Counted from the first letter of the stretch, positions 9,002-18,916 are shown. The stretch: 64,000 nucleotides of DNA from Gimesia maris (GCF_008298035.1 NZ_CP042910.1:3735001-3799000); one strand, 5' to 3'. The notes: generated by a model from the sequence alone, not told the origin. Made by a program: numbers and translations.

Positions 9002-11848
9002 TTAGAGAAAGATCTCTTTCTCATGGATTTTGCTGTGGGGAACGAAGCCGGCCCGTTGCGCTTCTTCGACCAGTTCTGCCCCTGCGCCGCGATAGGCAAA
9101 TAGCGCCTCGCCCGGACTGACATGCTGGTTCCAGCGTGACTGGAAGATGGCGACCAGACGTTTGTTGCGTGCCAGTGCCGCCGGTACTGCGTGGACCATC
9201 GCCAGTTCCTGTTCCGTCTTGCGAAAAAAACGTCCCAGCAGATCAGGCAGTAATCGCGAGATCCAGGTGTCTTCGATCTGATTCACGTGCCGGGGAATGA
9301 CATAGCGGGCTCCCTGAACCGGACCGAACACCTGATTGACGGCGTCAAGAAACAGTTCGCAGTCTGCTTCGGAAGCACGGTCCAGAAAGACGCGAATATA
9401 GTTACCGGAGCGGGCACCGATCTGCAGTGAGGATTCGTGCGAAAGCTGTCCCGCTTCCTGTAACGATTCCAGTACAGCGCGGCTGACCGCTTTCGTTAAC
9501 GATTCCGCCGACCAGGGGGAACGCAGCCCCTGAAACGGCATAAAGCCCCAACCGGACCCTTTGCGGCTCGAACTGTTGATCTCAATCGATTTCAACGGGA
9601 TGCCCTGATAGGGTTCGCCGATCTTCCAGAGCTTGCGGGATTCCGCACGTTTGGTGGAACGGGTCAGCATATCGCTGTTGAGCAACTGGACCGATTCTTC
9701 CAGACCTTCCGGTTTGAGTTCGGTAAACGCGGCGTGCACGTGGCCGACCCCTTTTTCAATCAGGCCGTCATCGGTGACGCCAAACAGACGACAATGTTTT
9801 TTATTGAAACGTTCGTAGTCGTCCAGCCCTTTCGTAAATTCGGGAGCAATGCAGACCACGTCCCAGTTATTGGCAACTTTTTCGGGCTGATCCGGGTCGA
9901 GACGGAATGAACGCCCCCGCAGCTGATTGACGGTCATCGAAGTGGTGACGGTCGTCAGATCGATGAGTACGTTGATCTTATTCGCGTCCCAGCCTTCGCC
10001 CAGCAGACCCCGTGTGCCTACCAGACAGCGGGTGACACCTGCCTGGAACAGATCGGTAATCATCTCTACATACACGCGCGGCGACCATTGCGAACCACTG
10101 CCGTTGAGCAGGTCAAAGCCGTCAAACGGTTCGCGACTGAGCGTGACATCAATGTCGCGTGCACGCAGCCACTCTTCCGCCCTGCTCTGCAACTGATCGG
10201 CAATGTCGTCGTCAACCAGTACACTGGAGCCGGTCAGCAGCACCGGGTTCAGCCAGTCGGTCGGCGGATTGTTGACCAGTTGTTTGAAGGCGGCAATCGC
10301 ACCGCCCGCTTCCTCATCGAGCAGATGTTCCACCTCGGCGGATGTGGCCGACGTTTTTTCGAAATCAGCGATTACCACCGCACGGATATTCTCACGCAGG
10401 TTCTCAATCTCCTGGCTGAGAATCGGCACCAGCGCTTTGATTTTATTTCGCGAGTAGGCAATCACTCGACCGACGGGGGACGCACACGCCTGACAGCCCG
10501 TTTCGGTGATCTGCAGGCCCAGCAGGCGAAGCTGGTCGACAGCCTGTTGCGCTAATTCCTGATCTGCTTGAGACGGAGACCGCCTGAGGCGATGCCGAAT
10601 GTAACGATCGAGCACGGGAGCCCAGTAGTTCAAGCGGGGAATGTCTTCCTCCATCAGATCGACAGAAAGCGGAGGCACGTGCGGTGGAAGTGGGATGCCG
10701 CGGTGTTGCAGAAACAGACGCGAGGCATCTGCCAGGGAGGGATCACGTCGTTCAAACGTCGTCCAGTCTTCCACCACCTGGCCTGAAGGAAGCTCCAGTT
10801 CTGTCAGCAGCTGCAGCAACCAGTCCTGCAGCGGTTCAGCGCGTTCGACAGACGGCGGTTCCTCTGTTTCTGAATCAGGTAAACTTTCCGGTTCTGATAC
10901 CGTTTCGCTGACGCGGGCAGTACACAGGGTTTCCATGATCAGTTGCAGTTGGTCGTCTGTATTGGCGACGTACGATAATTCTTCCGGAGACGGCCGCACG
11001 AAATACGCCAGATCCTGATAGGGAGCCAGGTAACCGTCTTTGACGACCGCCGGGATCGGAACTTCGTAATCGATGGGTCCGAAGAAGTCGTTGTAGCGGT
11101 CGATGTCGTCCGGGCGTTTCCCTTTTTCATCGGGAGGGGTCGCCGTCAGTCCGATGATCACGGGCTGATCCAGGTAGTCGTGTGCGTCGGCCAGCACCCG
11201 CCCCCAGTGTCCCATCAGGTGATGGCATTCATCGAGAATGATCAAACCGACGCCCTGTTGTTTGAAGGTTTCCAGCGTCTGCTGCGAGGAATCATGCAGC
11301 ATCTCCAGCGCGTTCCCCTTGAGAATGGCATCGTCGCGGACAGCTTTACGATAGACGCGCATCCGCTTTTCATAGTAATCGGGGTTATGCACTTTGAGGT
11401 CGTTGATCCAGATTTCTGCTTCCGCCGGATCCTGTGCCTGCTCCTTATAGATGAGTACATCAATCCAGAAGTCCAGCGCGTCGGCTTCCAGGTCGGCATC
11501 TCCCCGTCGCGGCAGTGTGACGGACTGGTATGTGAGCGAGGTCAGCAACGCACTGCCGCCGGTTTCCGTTGAGACCAGTTGTTTCGGAGTAAGCGTGGAT
11601 TGAAACAGATCGGTGCGGGCCGCCCACTGGGACTGAATCGCAGAATTGGGTGAGAGTACCAGCGCCGGCTTGCGGATGTGATGCGCCCAGAGAAACAGGC
11701 CTAACACCGTTTTTCCGGAACCGGGAGGCGCGACGACATGCAGGCGTTTCTGACCCGCTGCCAGTTGCTGCTCGACGACGGCAATCGCCTCGGCCTGGGA
11801 GGGGCGGAGTTGTCCCTGAAACCGGATTTCAGGAAAACCGTCGTTCAC
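9002..11848 (-). CDS. Superfamily 2 DEAD/DEAH-type helicase
   Basis: With the proposed GTG start at 11848 the protein has 948 residues; a longer frame to 11935 would overlap galE by 91 bp. The GTG overlaps the galE stop as GTGA, a classic coupling arrangement. Helicase motifs are clear: motif I VAPPGSGKT at residues 39-47, motif II DECHH, motif III TATPP, and motif VI QLRGRSFRLD. Between the RecA-like lobes lies a roughly 250-residue insertion rich in charged residues. A C-terminal region of about 250 residues matches no domain I recognise. It resembles orphan helicases related to type III restriction subunits but has no nuclease or methylase next to it. A role in repair, RNA metabolism or defence is open. 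Confidence 0.85.
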   Translation of the reverse strand: MNDGFPEIRFQGQLRPSQAEAIAVVEQQLAAGQKRLHVVAPPGSGKTVLGLFLWAHHIRKPALVLSPNSAIQSQWAARTDLFQSTLTPKQLVSTETGGSALLTSLTYQSVTLPRRGDADLEADALDFWIDVLIYKEQAQDPAEAEIWINDLKVHNPDYYEKRMRVYRKAVRDDAILKGNALEMLHDSSQQTLETFKQQGVGLIILDECHHLMGHWGRVLADAHDYLDQPVIIGLTATPPDEKGKRPDDIDRYNDFFGPIDYEVPIPAVVKDGYLAPYQDLAYFVRPSPEELSYVANTDDQLQLIMETLCTARVSETVSEPESLPDSETEEPPSVERAEPLQDWLLQLLTELELPSGQVVEDWTTFERRDPSLADASRLFLQHRGIPLPPHVPPLSVDLMEEDIPRLNYWAPVLDRYIRHRLRRSPSQADQELAQQAVDQLRLLGLQITETGCQACASPVGRVIAYSRNKIKALVPILSQEIENLRENIRAVVIADFEKTSATSAEVEHLLDEEAGGAIAAFKQLVNNPPTDWLNPVLLTGSSVLVDDDIADQLQSRAEEWLRARDIDVTLSREPFDGFDLLNGSGSQWSPRVYVEMITDLFQAGVTRCLVGTRGLLGEGWDANKINVLIDLTTVTTSMTVNQLRGRSFRLDPDQPEKVANNWDVVCIAPEFTKGLDDYERFNKKHCRLFGVTDDGLIEKGVGHVHAAFTELKPEGLEESVQLLNSDMLTRSTKRAESRKLWKIGEPYQGIPLKSIEINSSSRKGSGWGFMPFQGLRSPWSAESLTKAVSRAVLESLQEAGQLSHESSLQIGARSGNYIRVFLDRASEADCELFLDAVNQVFGPVQGARYVIPRHVNQIEDTWISRLLPDLLGRFFRKTEQELAMVHAVPAALARNKRLVAIFQSRWNQHVSPGEALFAYRGAGAELVEEAQRAGFVPHSKIHEKEIFL

Positions 11849-12882
11849 GTCTGCTCTCCGGAATCGCCGGGAGAAGTGGTCGGGCCCTGACCCTGACTCT
11901 GATAACCGTCGGGATGTTTCTGAAACCAGTTCCACGCCGATTCAATAATCTCGGTCAGCGAAGTATGCCGCGGCGACCAGCCCAGCTCCCGGGTGATTTT
12001 TTCATGCGAAGCGGAGAGCATCGGGGGATCTCCGGGACGACGTGCCTGGTATTCAACCGGAATTTCACGACCGGTCACCTGCTCTGTCGTTTTCACAACA
12101 TCGAGTACGGAAAACCCGCTGCCCAGACCGACGTTATAAAACCGGTTTGCCTGGGGCGTGAGCGCGTTCAACGCCAGCAGATGCGCCCGGCAGATGTCTT
12201 CGACGTGAATATAGTCGCGGATGCAGGTTCCGTCCGCGGTGGGGTAGTCATTCCCCAGGATGGTCACATGCGACTGCTTTCCGAGCACCGTATTCAGGCA
12301 GTTGGGAATCAAATGTGTTTCGGGACTGTGGTCTTCGCCCAGTGAACCGTTCATGGCGCAACCGGCGACGTTGAAATATCGCAGTCCGATAAACCCGAAG
12401 TTGGGATAACTGCTGGCACAGTCCGTCAGAATCTGTTCGATAAAGAGTTTTGACCAGCCATAAGGATTGATGGGAGTCTGTGCGCTTTCCTCTGTGACGG
12501 GAATCTGTTCCGGAATCCCATAAGTGGCGCAGGTGGAACTGAACACAATCTGGCTGACGCGCGACTGTCGCATCGCCTGCAGCAGAGACAGCGTACCCGC
12601 CGTATTATTCGCGTAATAAGGCAGCGGATTTTCAACCGATTCGCCGACATACGCGAGTGCCGCAAAGTGGATGACTTTTTCGATCCGCTGCGACTTCATG
12701 ACATCGATCAGTTCATCGGTCTCGCCCAGATCAAGCTGAAAAAACGAGGCCTGGGAAGGAACCGCTTCCCGGTGTCCGCGGGACAGGTTGTCGATGACAC
12801 ATACTTTCTGCCCGGCGGCGAGCAGTTGCTGAACACAATGTGAGCCGATATAGCCTGCGCCACCGGTAACAAGGATCGTCAT
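11845..12882 (-). CDS. galE: UDP-glucose 4-epimerase
   Basis: A 345-residue short-chain dehydrogenase of the extended type. The NAD-binding GGAGYIG lies at residues 7-13, followed by VIDNLSRGHREAV, typical of GalE. The catalytic set is the SSTCATYG region plus YGWSK (Tyr141, Lys145). It interconverts UDP-glucose and UDP-galactose in the cytoplasm and supplies galactosyl donors for surface polysaccharides. The partial glycosyltransferase at the left edge would be a plausible consumer but is 11 kb away. Its stop overlaps the proposed GTG start of the helicase by 4 bp. Confidence 0.94.
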   Translation of the reverse strand: MTILVTGGAGYIGSHCVQQLLAAGQKVCVIDNLSRGHREAVPSQASFFQLDLGETDELIDVMKSQRIEKVIHFAALAYVGESVENPLPYYANNTAGTLSLLQAMRQSRVSQIVFSSTCATYGIPEQIPVTEESAQTPINPYGWSKLFIEQILTDCASSYPNFGFIGLRYFNVAGCAMNGSLGEDHSPETHLIPNCLNTVLGKQSHVTILGNDYPTADGTCIRDYIHVEDICRAHLLALNALTPQANRFYNVGLGSGFSVLDVVKTTEQVTGREIPVEYQARRPGDPPMLSASHEKITRELGWSPRHTSLTEIIESAWNWFQKHPDGYQSQGQGPTTSPGDSGEQT

Positions 12883-13040
12883 GAGGTCTTCTTAAAGTGA
12901 AAGTCAGTCGAGGTTGATTGAAAGATGATTTACGTTGAAATCCAAAAACGGTACGATATCAGTAGCCATCGGTCTCTGAATCGATCATGCTGAGTGATTC
13001 CTGCCATACATTAGCTGTTTTTCAGTCATCGGTAAATCAG

Positions 13041-14543
13041 ATGTCGCAAAATAATCTCAATTCCGACTCGCAAAACTCCGAAACCATCCCGCTGCAGCAG
13101 ACGCCGGGCGTAGAAGTCTCTGCCGAGGTTGAACCGGCCAAGGCGGTGACGGAGAAAGATGTGAGTCTGAAAGAAAAGAAAAAGCCGGAAACGAACCAGC
13201 GGCTGGTCTCACTGGACGCCTATCGTGGTTTTGTGATGCTGGCGATGGCGTCAGGCGGGCTGGCGATAGCCAGTGTCGTGCGGAATTCTCCTGAAGTGCT
13301 GGACCAGTATAACGGGACCCAGTGGGAAAGCTCGTGGAAAACGCTCTGGCAGACGCTCTCTTATCAGTTGAGTCATGTCGAATGGACGGGGGCCGGCTTC
13401 TGGGACCTGATTCAACCTTCATTCATGTTCATGGTGGGCGTCTCGATGCCCTTCTCTGTCCGCAAACGCAGGCAGAAGGGAGATTCCACGTTCAAGATCT
13501 GGATGCATGCGATCTTTCGTGCCATCCTGCTGGTGGCGCTGGGGGTCTTTTTGTCATCACAATTCAGTCCGGAAAGGGGCTTCACGTATGAAGATGTTCC
13601 ACAGACGAATTTCACGTTCGCGAATGTCCTGTGTCAGATCGGCCTGGGCTACCTGGTGGTCTTCTTTTATGTGAACCGGTCGTTTGCGACGCAGATGATT
13701 GGTGTGGTCACGATTCTGGGGGGCTACTGGTTCTTTTTCTATCAGTATATGCCTCCCGAAGATGAGCTGGCAGCCGTCAAAACCTACCTGAAGGAAGTTC
13801 AGCATAAGGACGAAGCGGAATGGTCGCAGTTCTCCGGGATCGGCAGTGCCTGGAACAAACATACCAACGCAGCGGCCGCCGTTGACCGTCAACTGCTGAA
13901 TATGTTTCCGCGGTACGATAACCCCAAAGACGACCCCGACCAGGGAGACACGTTCTGGGTGAATAAGGGGGGCTACCAGACATTGAATTTCATCCCGTCG
14001 ATTGCCACGATGCTGTTCGGTCTGATGGCGGGACAGCTGCTGATTTCCAACCGGCTTGAGAAAATGAAGGTCAAGTGGCTGCTGCAGGCGGGGCTGATCT
14101 GCTTTGGCGTCTCGATGCTGTTGGATACGTCGATCTGGCCCGTGAACATCAACAACTGGGAATGGCATCTGGTGCCGATTGTGAAACGCATCTGGTCGCC
14201 TGGCTGGGCGATCTTCAGCGCCGGCTGGGCCTTCTGGTTCCTGGCGGTTTTCTACTGGATCATCGATGTTAAAGGTTACAAAAAATGGGCCTTCCCGTTT
14301 GTGGTCGTCGGCATGAACTCGATTGCGATGTACTGCATGGCCCAGTTGCTGCGGACCTGGATCCAGGTCTCGCTCATGATTCATTTGAAAGCCCTCGATA
14401 AAGCGACCGGCTGGTCGGTCGGCGGTTCGCTGTTCAGCGCTGACTGTCCGTATGCTCCCATTGCGGTCTCGGCGACCGTGCTGTTCGTGTTTTGGCTGAT
14501 CTGTCTCTGGATGTATCTGCAGCGGATCTTTATCAAGATTTGA
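13041..14543 (+). CDS. DUF5009-type multi-spanning acyltransferase-like membrane protein
   Basis: About 500 residues from the ATG at 13041; an in-frame ATG at 12987 would add 18. A hydrophilic N-terminal stretch rich in Glu and Lys is followed by [20 protein letters not shown], the hallmark opening of the heparan-alpha-glucosaminide N-acetyltransferase/DUF5009 group. Around ten hydrophobic segments follow, for example [19 protein letters not shown] and [19 protein letters not shown], with a long soluble loop at roughly residues 250-320. Relatives move acyl groups across membranes onto sugars. Planctomycete genomes carry many copies. Substrate and orientation are not determinable here. queF follows after about 115 bp. 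Confidence 0.82.
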   Translation: MSQNNLNSDSQNSETIPLQQTPGVEVSAEVEPAKAVTEKDVSLKEKKKPETNQRLVSLDAYRGFVMLAMASGGLAIASVVRNSPEVLDQYNGTQWESSWKTLWQTLSYQLSHVEWTGAGFWDLIQPSFMFMVGVSMPFSVRKRRQKGDSTFKIWMHAIFRAILLVALGVFLSSQFSPERGFTYEDVPQTNFTFANVLCQIGLGYLVVFFYVNRSFATQMIGVVTILGGYWFFFYQYMPPEDELAAVKTYLKEVQHKDEAEWSQFSGIGSAWNKHTNAAAAVDRQLLNMFPRYDNPKDDPDQGDTFWVNKGGYQTLNFIPSIATMLFGLMAGQLLISNRLEKMKVKWLLQAGLICFGVSMLLDTSIWPVNINNWEWHLVPIVKRIWSPGWAIFSAGWAFWFLAVFYWIIDVKGYKKWAFPFVVVGMNSIAMYCMAQLLRTWIQVSLMIHLKALDKATGWSVGGSLFSADCPYAPIAVSATVLFVFWLICLWMYLQRIFIKI

Positions 14544-14658
14544 GCGGATTTACCTGAAAACAGGCTGGCTTTGCTTGCACGGGCTGCGGAATGCCTATAG
14601 AACACGTTCAACTTTCAATGGATTCATTCGGAACAGAAGAGAACAGAAACAGACGATC

Positions 14659-15024
14659 ATGAGCGAAAACGAAGCCTCCCGCGAACTGCTGGAAACATTT
14701 GAAAACCCCCACCCCCACCGCGACTATGTCATGGAAACCGTGTGTCCGGAATTCACATCGGTCTGCCCGAAAACCGGCCAGCCCGATTATGGCACGCTGA
14801 TCATTACTTACATCCCGGATAAGGTCTGCTTCGAGCTCAAATCACTGAAAATGTATCTGCAGAGCTACCGCAACGTCGGTGCGTTTTATGAAGATGTGAC
14901 CAACCGCATTCTGGACGATCTGGTTGCGATCACCGATCCCCGCTGGATGGAACTGCGGGCCGAGTTCACTCCCCGCGGCGGCATCAGCAGCACGGTCACG
15001 GTTTCGCATCACAAAGAAGATTAG
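14659..15024 (+). CDS. queF: NADPH-dependent 7-cyano-7-deazaguanine reductase QueF
   Basis: The start at 14659 ([10 protein letters not shown]) fits the family better than a longer frame from 14575; the product is 121 residues, the short single-domain type. QueF reduces preQ0 to preQ1 in queuosine biosynthesis. The catalytic cysteine is Cys36 in [14 protein letters not shown], with the partner aspartate at 43. The QueF signature [14 protein letters not shown], which contacts NADPH and preQ0, follows, and the C-terminus carries the RGGISSTV segment. The protein is cytoplasmic, and no other queuosine genes are in the window. Confidence 0.93.
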   Translation: MSENEASRELLETFENPHPHRDYVMETVCPEFTSVCPKTGQPDYGTLIITYIPDKVCFELKSLKMYLQSYRNVGAFYEDVTNRILDDLVAITDPRWMELRAEFTPRGGISSTVTVSHHKED

Positions 15025-15190
15025 TGTTTAATCAAGCAGAAATATGAGGGTTGGGGGGTAGTGTTTACGTGCTCTGTTGTCGCACTCTCGTTATATCTAC
15101 CAAGCCTAAACTTAAAAATGACGCTCTACACGATACTGTTTCTTAATTCGAATTTGTCTTTGCATATGTGAAAGAACCGGGGCTAACGCC

Positions 15191-16677
15191 TAATGGCACT
15201 TACTTTAAATTAAGCTGGTTACCCCAGCCGTTTGGCATGGGATTTGCGCAGGATTCTATTCTTGAAAATAGACTGCCAATTTGCCAGGAGTAATCACGCT
15301 GTGAAACAATCACCGGAACAGATTCTTGAATTCGATCGTGCCTTCGAACAACTTAAAGATTTGGTGGACTTACGCCAAGCCGATCAGCTGCATCCCAGGC
15401 GGCCCAATGCAATCTATACCGCCTGCGTTGTGCTGTGGATGCTGATTTTTCAACGCCTCAAACCAGATGCCTCACTCGAAGCGGCGGTGAAGCATCTGAT
15501 TGAAAATCAACCTGACTACCTTCCTGAAAACAAACGATTAAGCCAGGGTACACTCTCGTCCAACAGTGCAGCATACAGCCGGGCTCGCAGCGAACTGCCG
15601 TTGGATGTTGTGAAATGGTTTTCCAATGAAATCACTCGTGCCATCGTCGGGCAATCTGAAACCCTGCTGGACGGTCGTCAAATATTTTTACTCGATGGAA
15701 CCACGATCACATTAGCACCGGAAAAAGAATTACAAACGAAATTTCCGCCCGCCTCAAATCAGCACGGTGAAAGTGTCTGGCCTGTTGTCAATCTGACCGT
15801 TTTTCACGAACTCAGTAGTGGATGTGCCTTGCTGCCACAGCTGGGGGCCATGTATGGACCTGAAGCGGTTTCCGAAACGGAACTTGCCCGAAATGGCATG
15901 CACTGCCTGCCAGACGAATCGATCATCATGGCTGATGCAGGATTTGGGATCTTTGGCGTTGCTTACCAGGCACAACTCCTGGGGCATGATTTTTTTCTAC
16001 GCATGAAGAAGTTAAACTTTGAGTCACTTCGAGCCAAAGCAAAACTCGTATCGCAAAGCCCAAAACATAAGACCTACCAACACCAGTGGACTCCGACCCC
16101 CAAAAACCGTAAAACACAACCCGGGCTCCCCAGGGACGCTTCGCTGGCTGTTGTTTTGCACGAAATCATCGTCAATGAAACCTTGACGCTGTATTGCGTT
16201 ACCAGCCTGCCGCAAGACGCTGCCACCCTGGGCAACCTCTACAATCAAAGGGTCAATGTCGAAGTTGATATTCGTAACTTGAAGGTCGTATTGGACACCG
16301 AGAACATTCGCGCCAAGAAGGTAGACACGTTTTTGAAAGAGCTGTATACGTCAGTGGTCGCCTACAATTTAGTTGGTCAATTCCGCAGACAGGCGGCTGA
16401 ACTGAATCAGGTTGCTCCGCGGCGGATGAGCTTTAAGCGAACCTGGACAACATTCCAAACGTTCCTGTTGAAGCACCTGCACACTGAGCCAGAATCATGG
16501 CGTGAATCCTTCGAGCGAGCACTGTTCTACGCGACCAAAGATAAACTACCCAATCGCGCTGCCAACCGAAGCGTAAAAAGAGAATGCTACGCCAAACGTT
16601 CAAAGAGAGACCATTTCGAAAAAAGAAAAAAGCCCCCAGAGAAATTGAAACACACTGATCTAAAGTAAGTGCCATTA
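15191..16677 (+). mobile_element. IS4-family insertion sequence, about 1.49 kb, apparently intact
   Basis: The ends are exact inverted repeats of 17 bp (TAATGGCACTTACTTTA at 15191-15207 and its complement at 16661-16677), with a partly matching extension of a few bases. A 10-bp direct repeat, GGCTAACGCC, flanks both sides (15181-15190 and 16678-16687), as expected for IS4-family target duplications. One transposase gene fills the interior. Perfect terminal repeats, a perfect duplication and an unbroken gene indicate recent insertion. Confidence 0.92.
15301..16668 (+). CDS. IS4-family transposase
   Basis: The frame is open from a TTG at 15232, but the GTG at 15301, with an AGGAG site upstream, is the better start and gives 455 residues. 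The RNase H-like catalytic triad can be followed: FLLDGTTI (Asp132), IIMADAGFG (Asp212) and the IS4 signature Y-2-R-3-E-6-K in YNQRVNVEVDIRNLK (Glu321). The long insertion between the second Asp and the Glu is the beta-strand insert typical of IS4. The C-terminus is very basic (KRSKRDHFEKRKKPPEK), fitting end binding. The frame is complete and undamaged, so the element may be active. Confidence 0.93.
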   Translation: MKQSPEQILEFDRAFEQLKDLVDLRQADQLHPRRPNAIYTACVVLWMLIFQRLKPDASLEAAVKHLIENQPDYLPENKRLSQGTLSSNSAAYSRARSELPLDVVKWFSNEITRAIVGQSETLLDGRQIFLLDGTTITLAPEKELQTKFPPASNQHGESVWPVVNLTVFHELSSGCALLPQLGAMYGPEAVSETELARNGMHCLPDESIIMADAGFGIFGVAYQAQLLGHDFFLRMKKLNFESLRAKAKLVSQSPKHKTYQHQWTPTPKNRKTQPGLPRDASLAVVLHEIIVNETLTLYCVTSLPQDAATLGNLYNQRVNVEVDIRNLKVVLDTENIRAKKVDTFLKELYTSVVAYNLVGQFRRQAAELNQVAPRRMSFKRTWTTFQTFLLKHLHTEPESWRESFERALFYATKDKLPNRAANRSVKRECYAKRSKRDHFEKRKKPPEKLKHTDLK

Positions 16678-16828
16678 GGCTAACGCCCTGCGGCTAATGA
16701 CCAAAAAAGATCAGCCGCAGGGCGTTAGCCCCGGTTAATACAAATGTCGATAAACGGTTGCTTTCTTGAGAACCTCAATCGAAGCGATCAAATAAACGCT
16801 ATCTGGTCACCACGTGATGTTAACGAAC

Positions 16829-17692
16829 TCAGCGTTTCAGCTGCGATAATACGGGATGATTGCTGCGGAGGTGGAACTCCAGTTCTTTGCGAGCGGTCTT
16901 CCAGTCTTCCTCAAGTAACGCGGCGAGTATCCGCTGATGCTGCTGGATTTCCTGAATTGCGGCGGCGCGGTCGTTCGATTCCCAGAGGAACAGCAGGTCG
17001 AAATAGCGGCCGTGCCGATCGAAGAAGCTGATGATGTAATAGTTGTCCGACTGTTTGATCAGATATTCGTGCAGACTGTTGTCGATCTGCAGCGGTTCGT
17101 CATCGGTGGCGGGAACCTGGTTGCCGGCGAGAATCTTCTGCAGGACCTGTCTGTCGAGTCTCCCTTTTGCGAGATCCAGGGCCTTGAGTTCCAGCACCAC
17201 GCGGACTTCGATAAAGGCGTCGAGATCGTGCTGATTAAACGACCGCAGTTTCCAGCCGCGGCGGGGCACATGTTCGAGCATGCCGTCGCCCGCCAGTCGA
17301 TTGAAAATATTCCGCAGACTGGTGCGGCTGATGCCATACTTTTTCGCAGACGCCATCTCCCGCAGAAACAGCGATTCCCCTTTGAGGCTCATCGTCAGCA
17401 GGTCATCGGTGATCCGTTTGAAATGATCTTCGGGAGGGGCTGGCTGCGGTGACAACGCCGCAGTGCGGGCATCGCCGATTCGATCCTGATTGACACAAAG
17501 CCGCCGGTTCTTTTCGCGATAGAGATAGCCTTCTTCGATCAGCTCATTGATGGCGTGATAGATGGGAGTGACGCTCACCTTGTAATGATCCGAAAGCGCA
17601 GCGAGCGTCAGCGATTCCGGCGGCAGCTCATCCCGCGACAGCCGCGCAATCAGATCGGCTTTGATATAACTGGTGAGTGTCAAAATCTGCAT
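16829..17692 (-). CDS. GntR-family regulator with two winged-helix domains
   Basis: The start at 17692 is preceded by GAGGG at good spacing and gives 287 residues. The N-terminal third has a GntR-type winged helix: LAALSDHYKVSVTPIYHAIN then ELIEEGYLYRE. After a short linker a second, independent GntR-like helix-turn-helix appears: MASAKKYGISRTSLRNIFNR then LAGDGMLEHVPRRGWKL. The all-helical FCD-type effector domain follows (EVRVVLELKALDLAKGRL onward). FCD regulators usually sense sugar acids or carboxylates and repress nearby catabolic genes. Here the nearest gene on one side is the IS4 element and on the other a divergent membrane protein, so the target is unclear. Confidence 0.85.
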   Translation of the reverse strand: MQILTLTSYIKADLIARLSRDELPPESLTLAALSDHYKVSVTPIYHAINELIEEGYLYREKNRRLCVNQDRIGDARTAALSPQPAPPEDHFKRITDDLLTMSLKGESLFLREMASAKKYGISRTSLRNIFNRLAGDGMLEHVPRRGWKLRSFNQHDLDAFIEVRVVLELKALDLAKGRLDRQVLQKILAGNQVPATDDEPLQIDNSLHEYLIKQSDNYYIISFFDRHGRYFDLLFLWESNDRAAAIQEIQQHQRILAALLEEDWKTARKELEFHLRSNHPVLSQLKR

Positions 17693-17873
17693 TATCGCCC
17701 TCGGTCGAATAACTGTCGAGGCGATTGTATGTGATATTGGCGACAATGTAAATGGTGGGGTGATATCTTCGTGATTGATGCAAATGTTGATCTGATGTGC
17801 ACATAGTGTTAGGATGCAAATTAGAATGATTTCGAATTATCACGCTGGCAATTAAAATCAACTCGTACCGTGG

Positions 17874-18317
17874 ATGAGATTTATGAAACGTGCATATCTT
17901 GAGTGGAGCAGTCTCTTTTGTATTCTAATCTCAGCCGTCTGTTTGATTCTATGGTCGGTTTCGGTACTTTCAGTTTCAGACTTATCAGGGCTCTCATTTG
18001 GTAAAAGACGCGCTTTCGTTCAGACGTTTACACAGGCGGGCGATGTTACACTGTGCGATCACGTGGCGAACCTGGAATTAATCGAATCAGTGAAAGCAGC
18101 CAGGTTATTAGAGCCTGTTCCGAGTGGAGTTTATGGTTTGAATATTCCTGGATTTCATTTCGATCTGGTTCGGTTTGATAATGCATCTTCAGTCTGGTCA
18201 ATCCGCTTTTCCTTACTTGTTCCCTGTGTGCTACTGAGTTTAATTGGCGTATTTTGTTTTCACCGGTATCGTAAGGTGAGAATCGAGAAGACTAAAATTG
18301 CAGTGTCACTTGTCTGA
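17874..18317 (+). CDS. Small membrane protein of unknown function
   Basis: A 147-residue protein with one hydrophobic segment near the N-terminus (FCILISAVCLILWSVSVLSV) and another near the C-terminus (LLVPCVLLSLIGVFCF), enclosing about 75 residues that probably face outside. An ATG three codons downstream is an alternative start. The C-terminus is basic. It is followed at once by another membrane protein whose likely start lies 40 bp beyond this stop, suggesting a two-gene unit. No family was recognised. Confidence 0.65.
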   Translation: MRFMKRAYLEWSSLFCILISAVCLILWSVSVLSVSDLSGLSFGKRRAFVQTFTQAGDVTLCDHVANLELIESVKAARLLEPVPSGVYGLNIPGFHFDLVRFDNASSVWSIRFSLLVPCVLLSLIGVFCFHRYRKVRIEKTKIAVSLV

Positions 18318-18357
18318 AGTTAACAGAGACAAAGACAGGAACTCGGAGTATCTGGAA

Positions 18358-18855
18358 ATGCAGAAAGCGACACTAGCTGAGACAGTACTGGCCAAAACTG
18401 TGCAGGCGGTCGTTGGCTTTGTCGGCTCTTATATTATTCTGATCTATGTATTCATGTTTCTTGGTTTGATGCTGCCGGAAACAGATCTGACCTGGCCCGA
18501 ACAGAAAATGCAGTCATTTATGTTCTGTCTGACCTTTGCGCTGGCCTGCGGTTTTGGATTGTTCACCGTTTGCTATGGGACGATCAAAGTCTCGCGTTTC
18601 TGGCTCTGGTTTCTGATTGTGTTCAGCCTGACCTCCCTGCTCCAGCTTATGCCGGGAGATGGGGGCTTGCGTGTCGAATTGAATTTGGGTTGGCCACGGT
18701 GGACGATCGTCTCTCTGTATGTCCAGGCGAAATTATCAATGGTAAAACTGGTGGTGCTGCTGATTCATGTATGCCTGTCGCTGGGACTTGCCTGGTGTTT
18801 TCATTCGGGTTGGCCGCGACTGTTTCATCAGTCGACGCCGCATACCAGTTCGTAA
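18358..18855 (+). CDS. Membrane protein of unknown function
   Basis: The ATG at 18358 gives 165 residues; the frame is open from 18298, which would overlap the previous gene by 20 bp. Four hydrophobic segments can be seen: VGSYIILIYVFMFLGLML, MFCLTFALACGFGLFTVCYG, WLWFLIVFSLTSLLQLM and MVKLVVLLIHVCLSLGLAW. No catalytic or binding motif was recognised. It is probably an inner-membrane protein translated together with its upstream neighbour. Confidence 0.65.
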   Translation: MQKATLAETVLAKTVQAVVGFVGSYIILIYVFMFLGLMLPETDLTWPEQKMQSFMFCLTFALACGFGLFTVCYGTIKVSRFWLWFLIVFSLTSLLQLMPGDGGLRVELNLGWPRWTIVSLYVQAKLSMVKLVVLLIHVCLSLGLAWCFHSGWPRLFHQSTPHTSS

Positions 18856-18916
18856 GGGTAATTGTGCTCATACTTAATAAATCAACTTCCCTCTGCGGAA
18901 GTCAGGGGGAGTTGCT

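Larger units (their letters stand above)
15175..16742. repeat. Dispersed palindrome, copy A, split by the IS4 element
   Basis: Removing the insertion sequence and one copy of the 10-bp target duplication rebuilds a perfect inverted repeat. The left arm is 15175-15190 plus 16688-16695 and the right arm is 16713-16736; each is 24 bases, with a 17-base loop. The core GGCTAACGCC is shared with the related element at 30262-30373. The structure resembles REP-type extragenic palindromes. It could also act as a strong hairpin behind queF. Confidence 0.8.

Noticed and set aside
13557..14384. 275-codon minus-strand frame
   Set aside because: It lies antisense to the DUF5009-type gene, has composition typical of a shadow frame (His/Arg/Gln-rich) and no recognisable domain.
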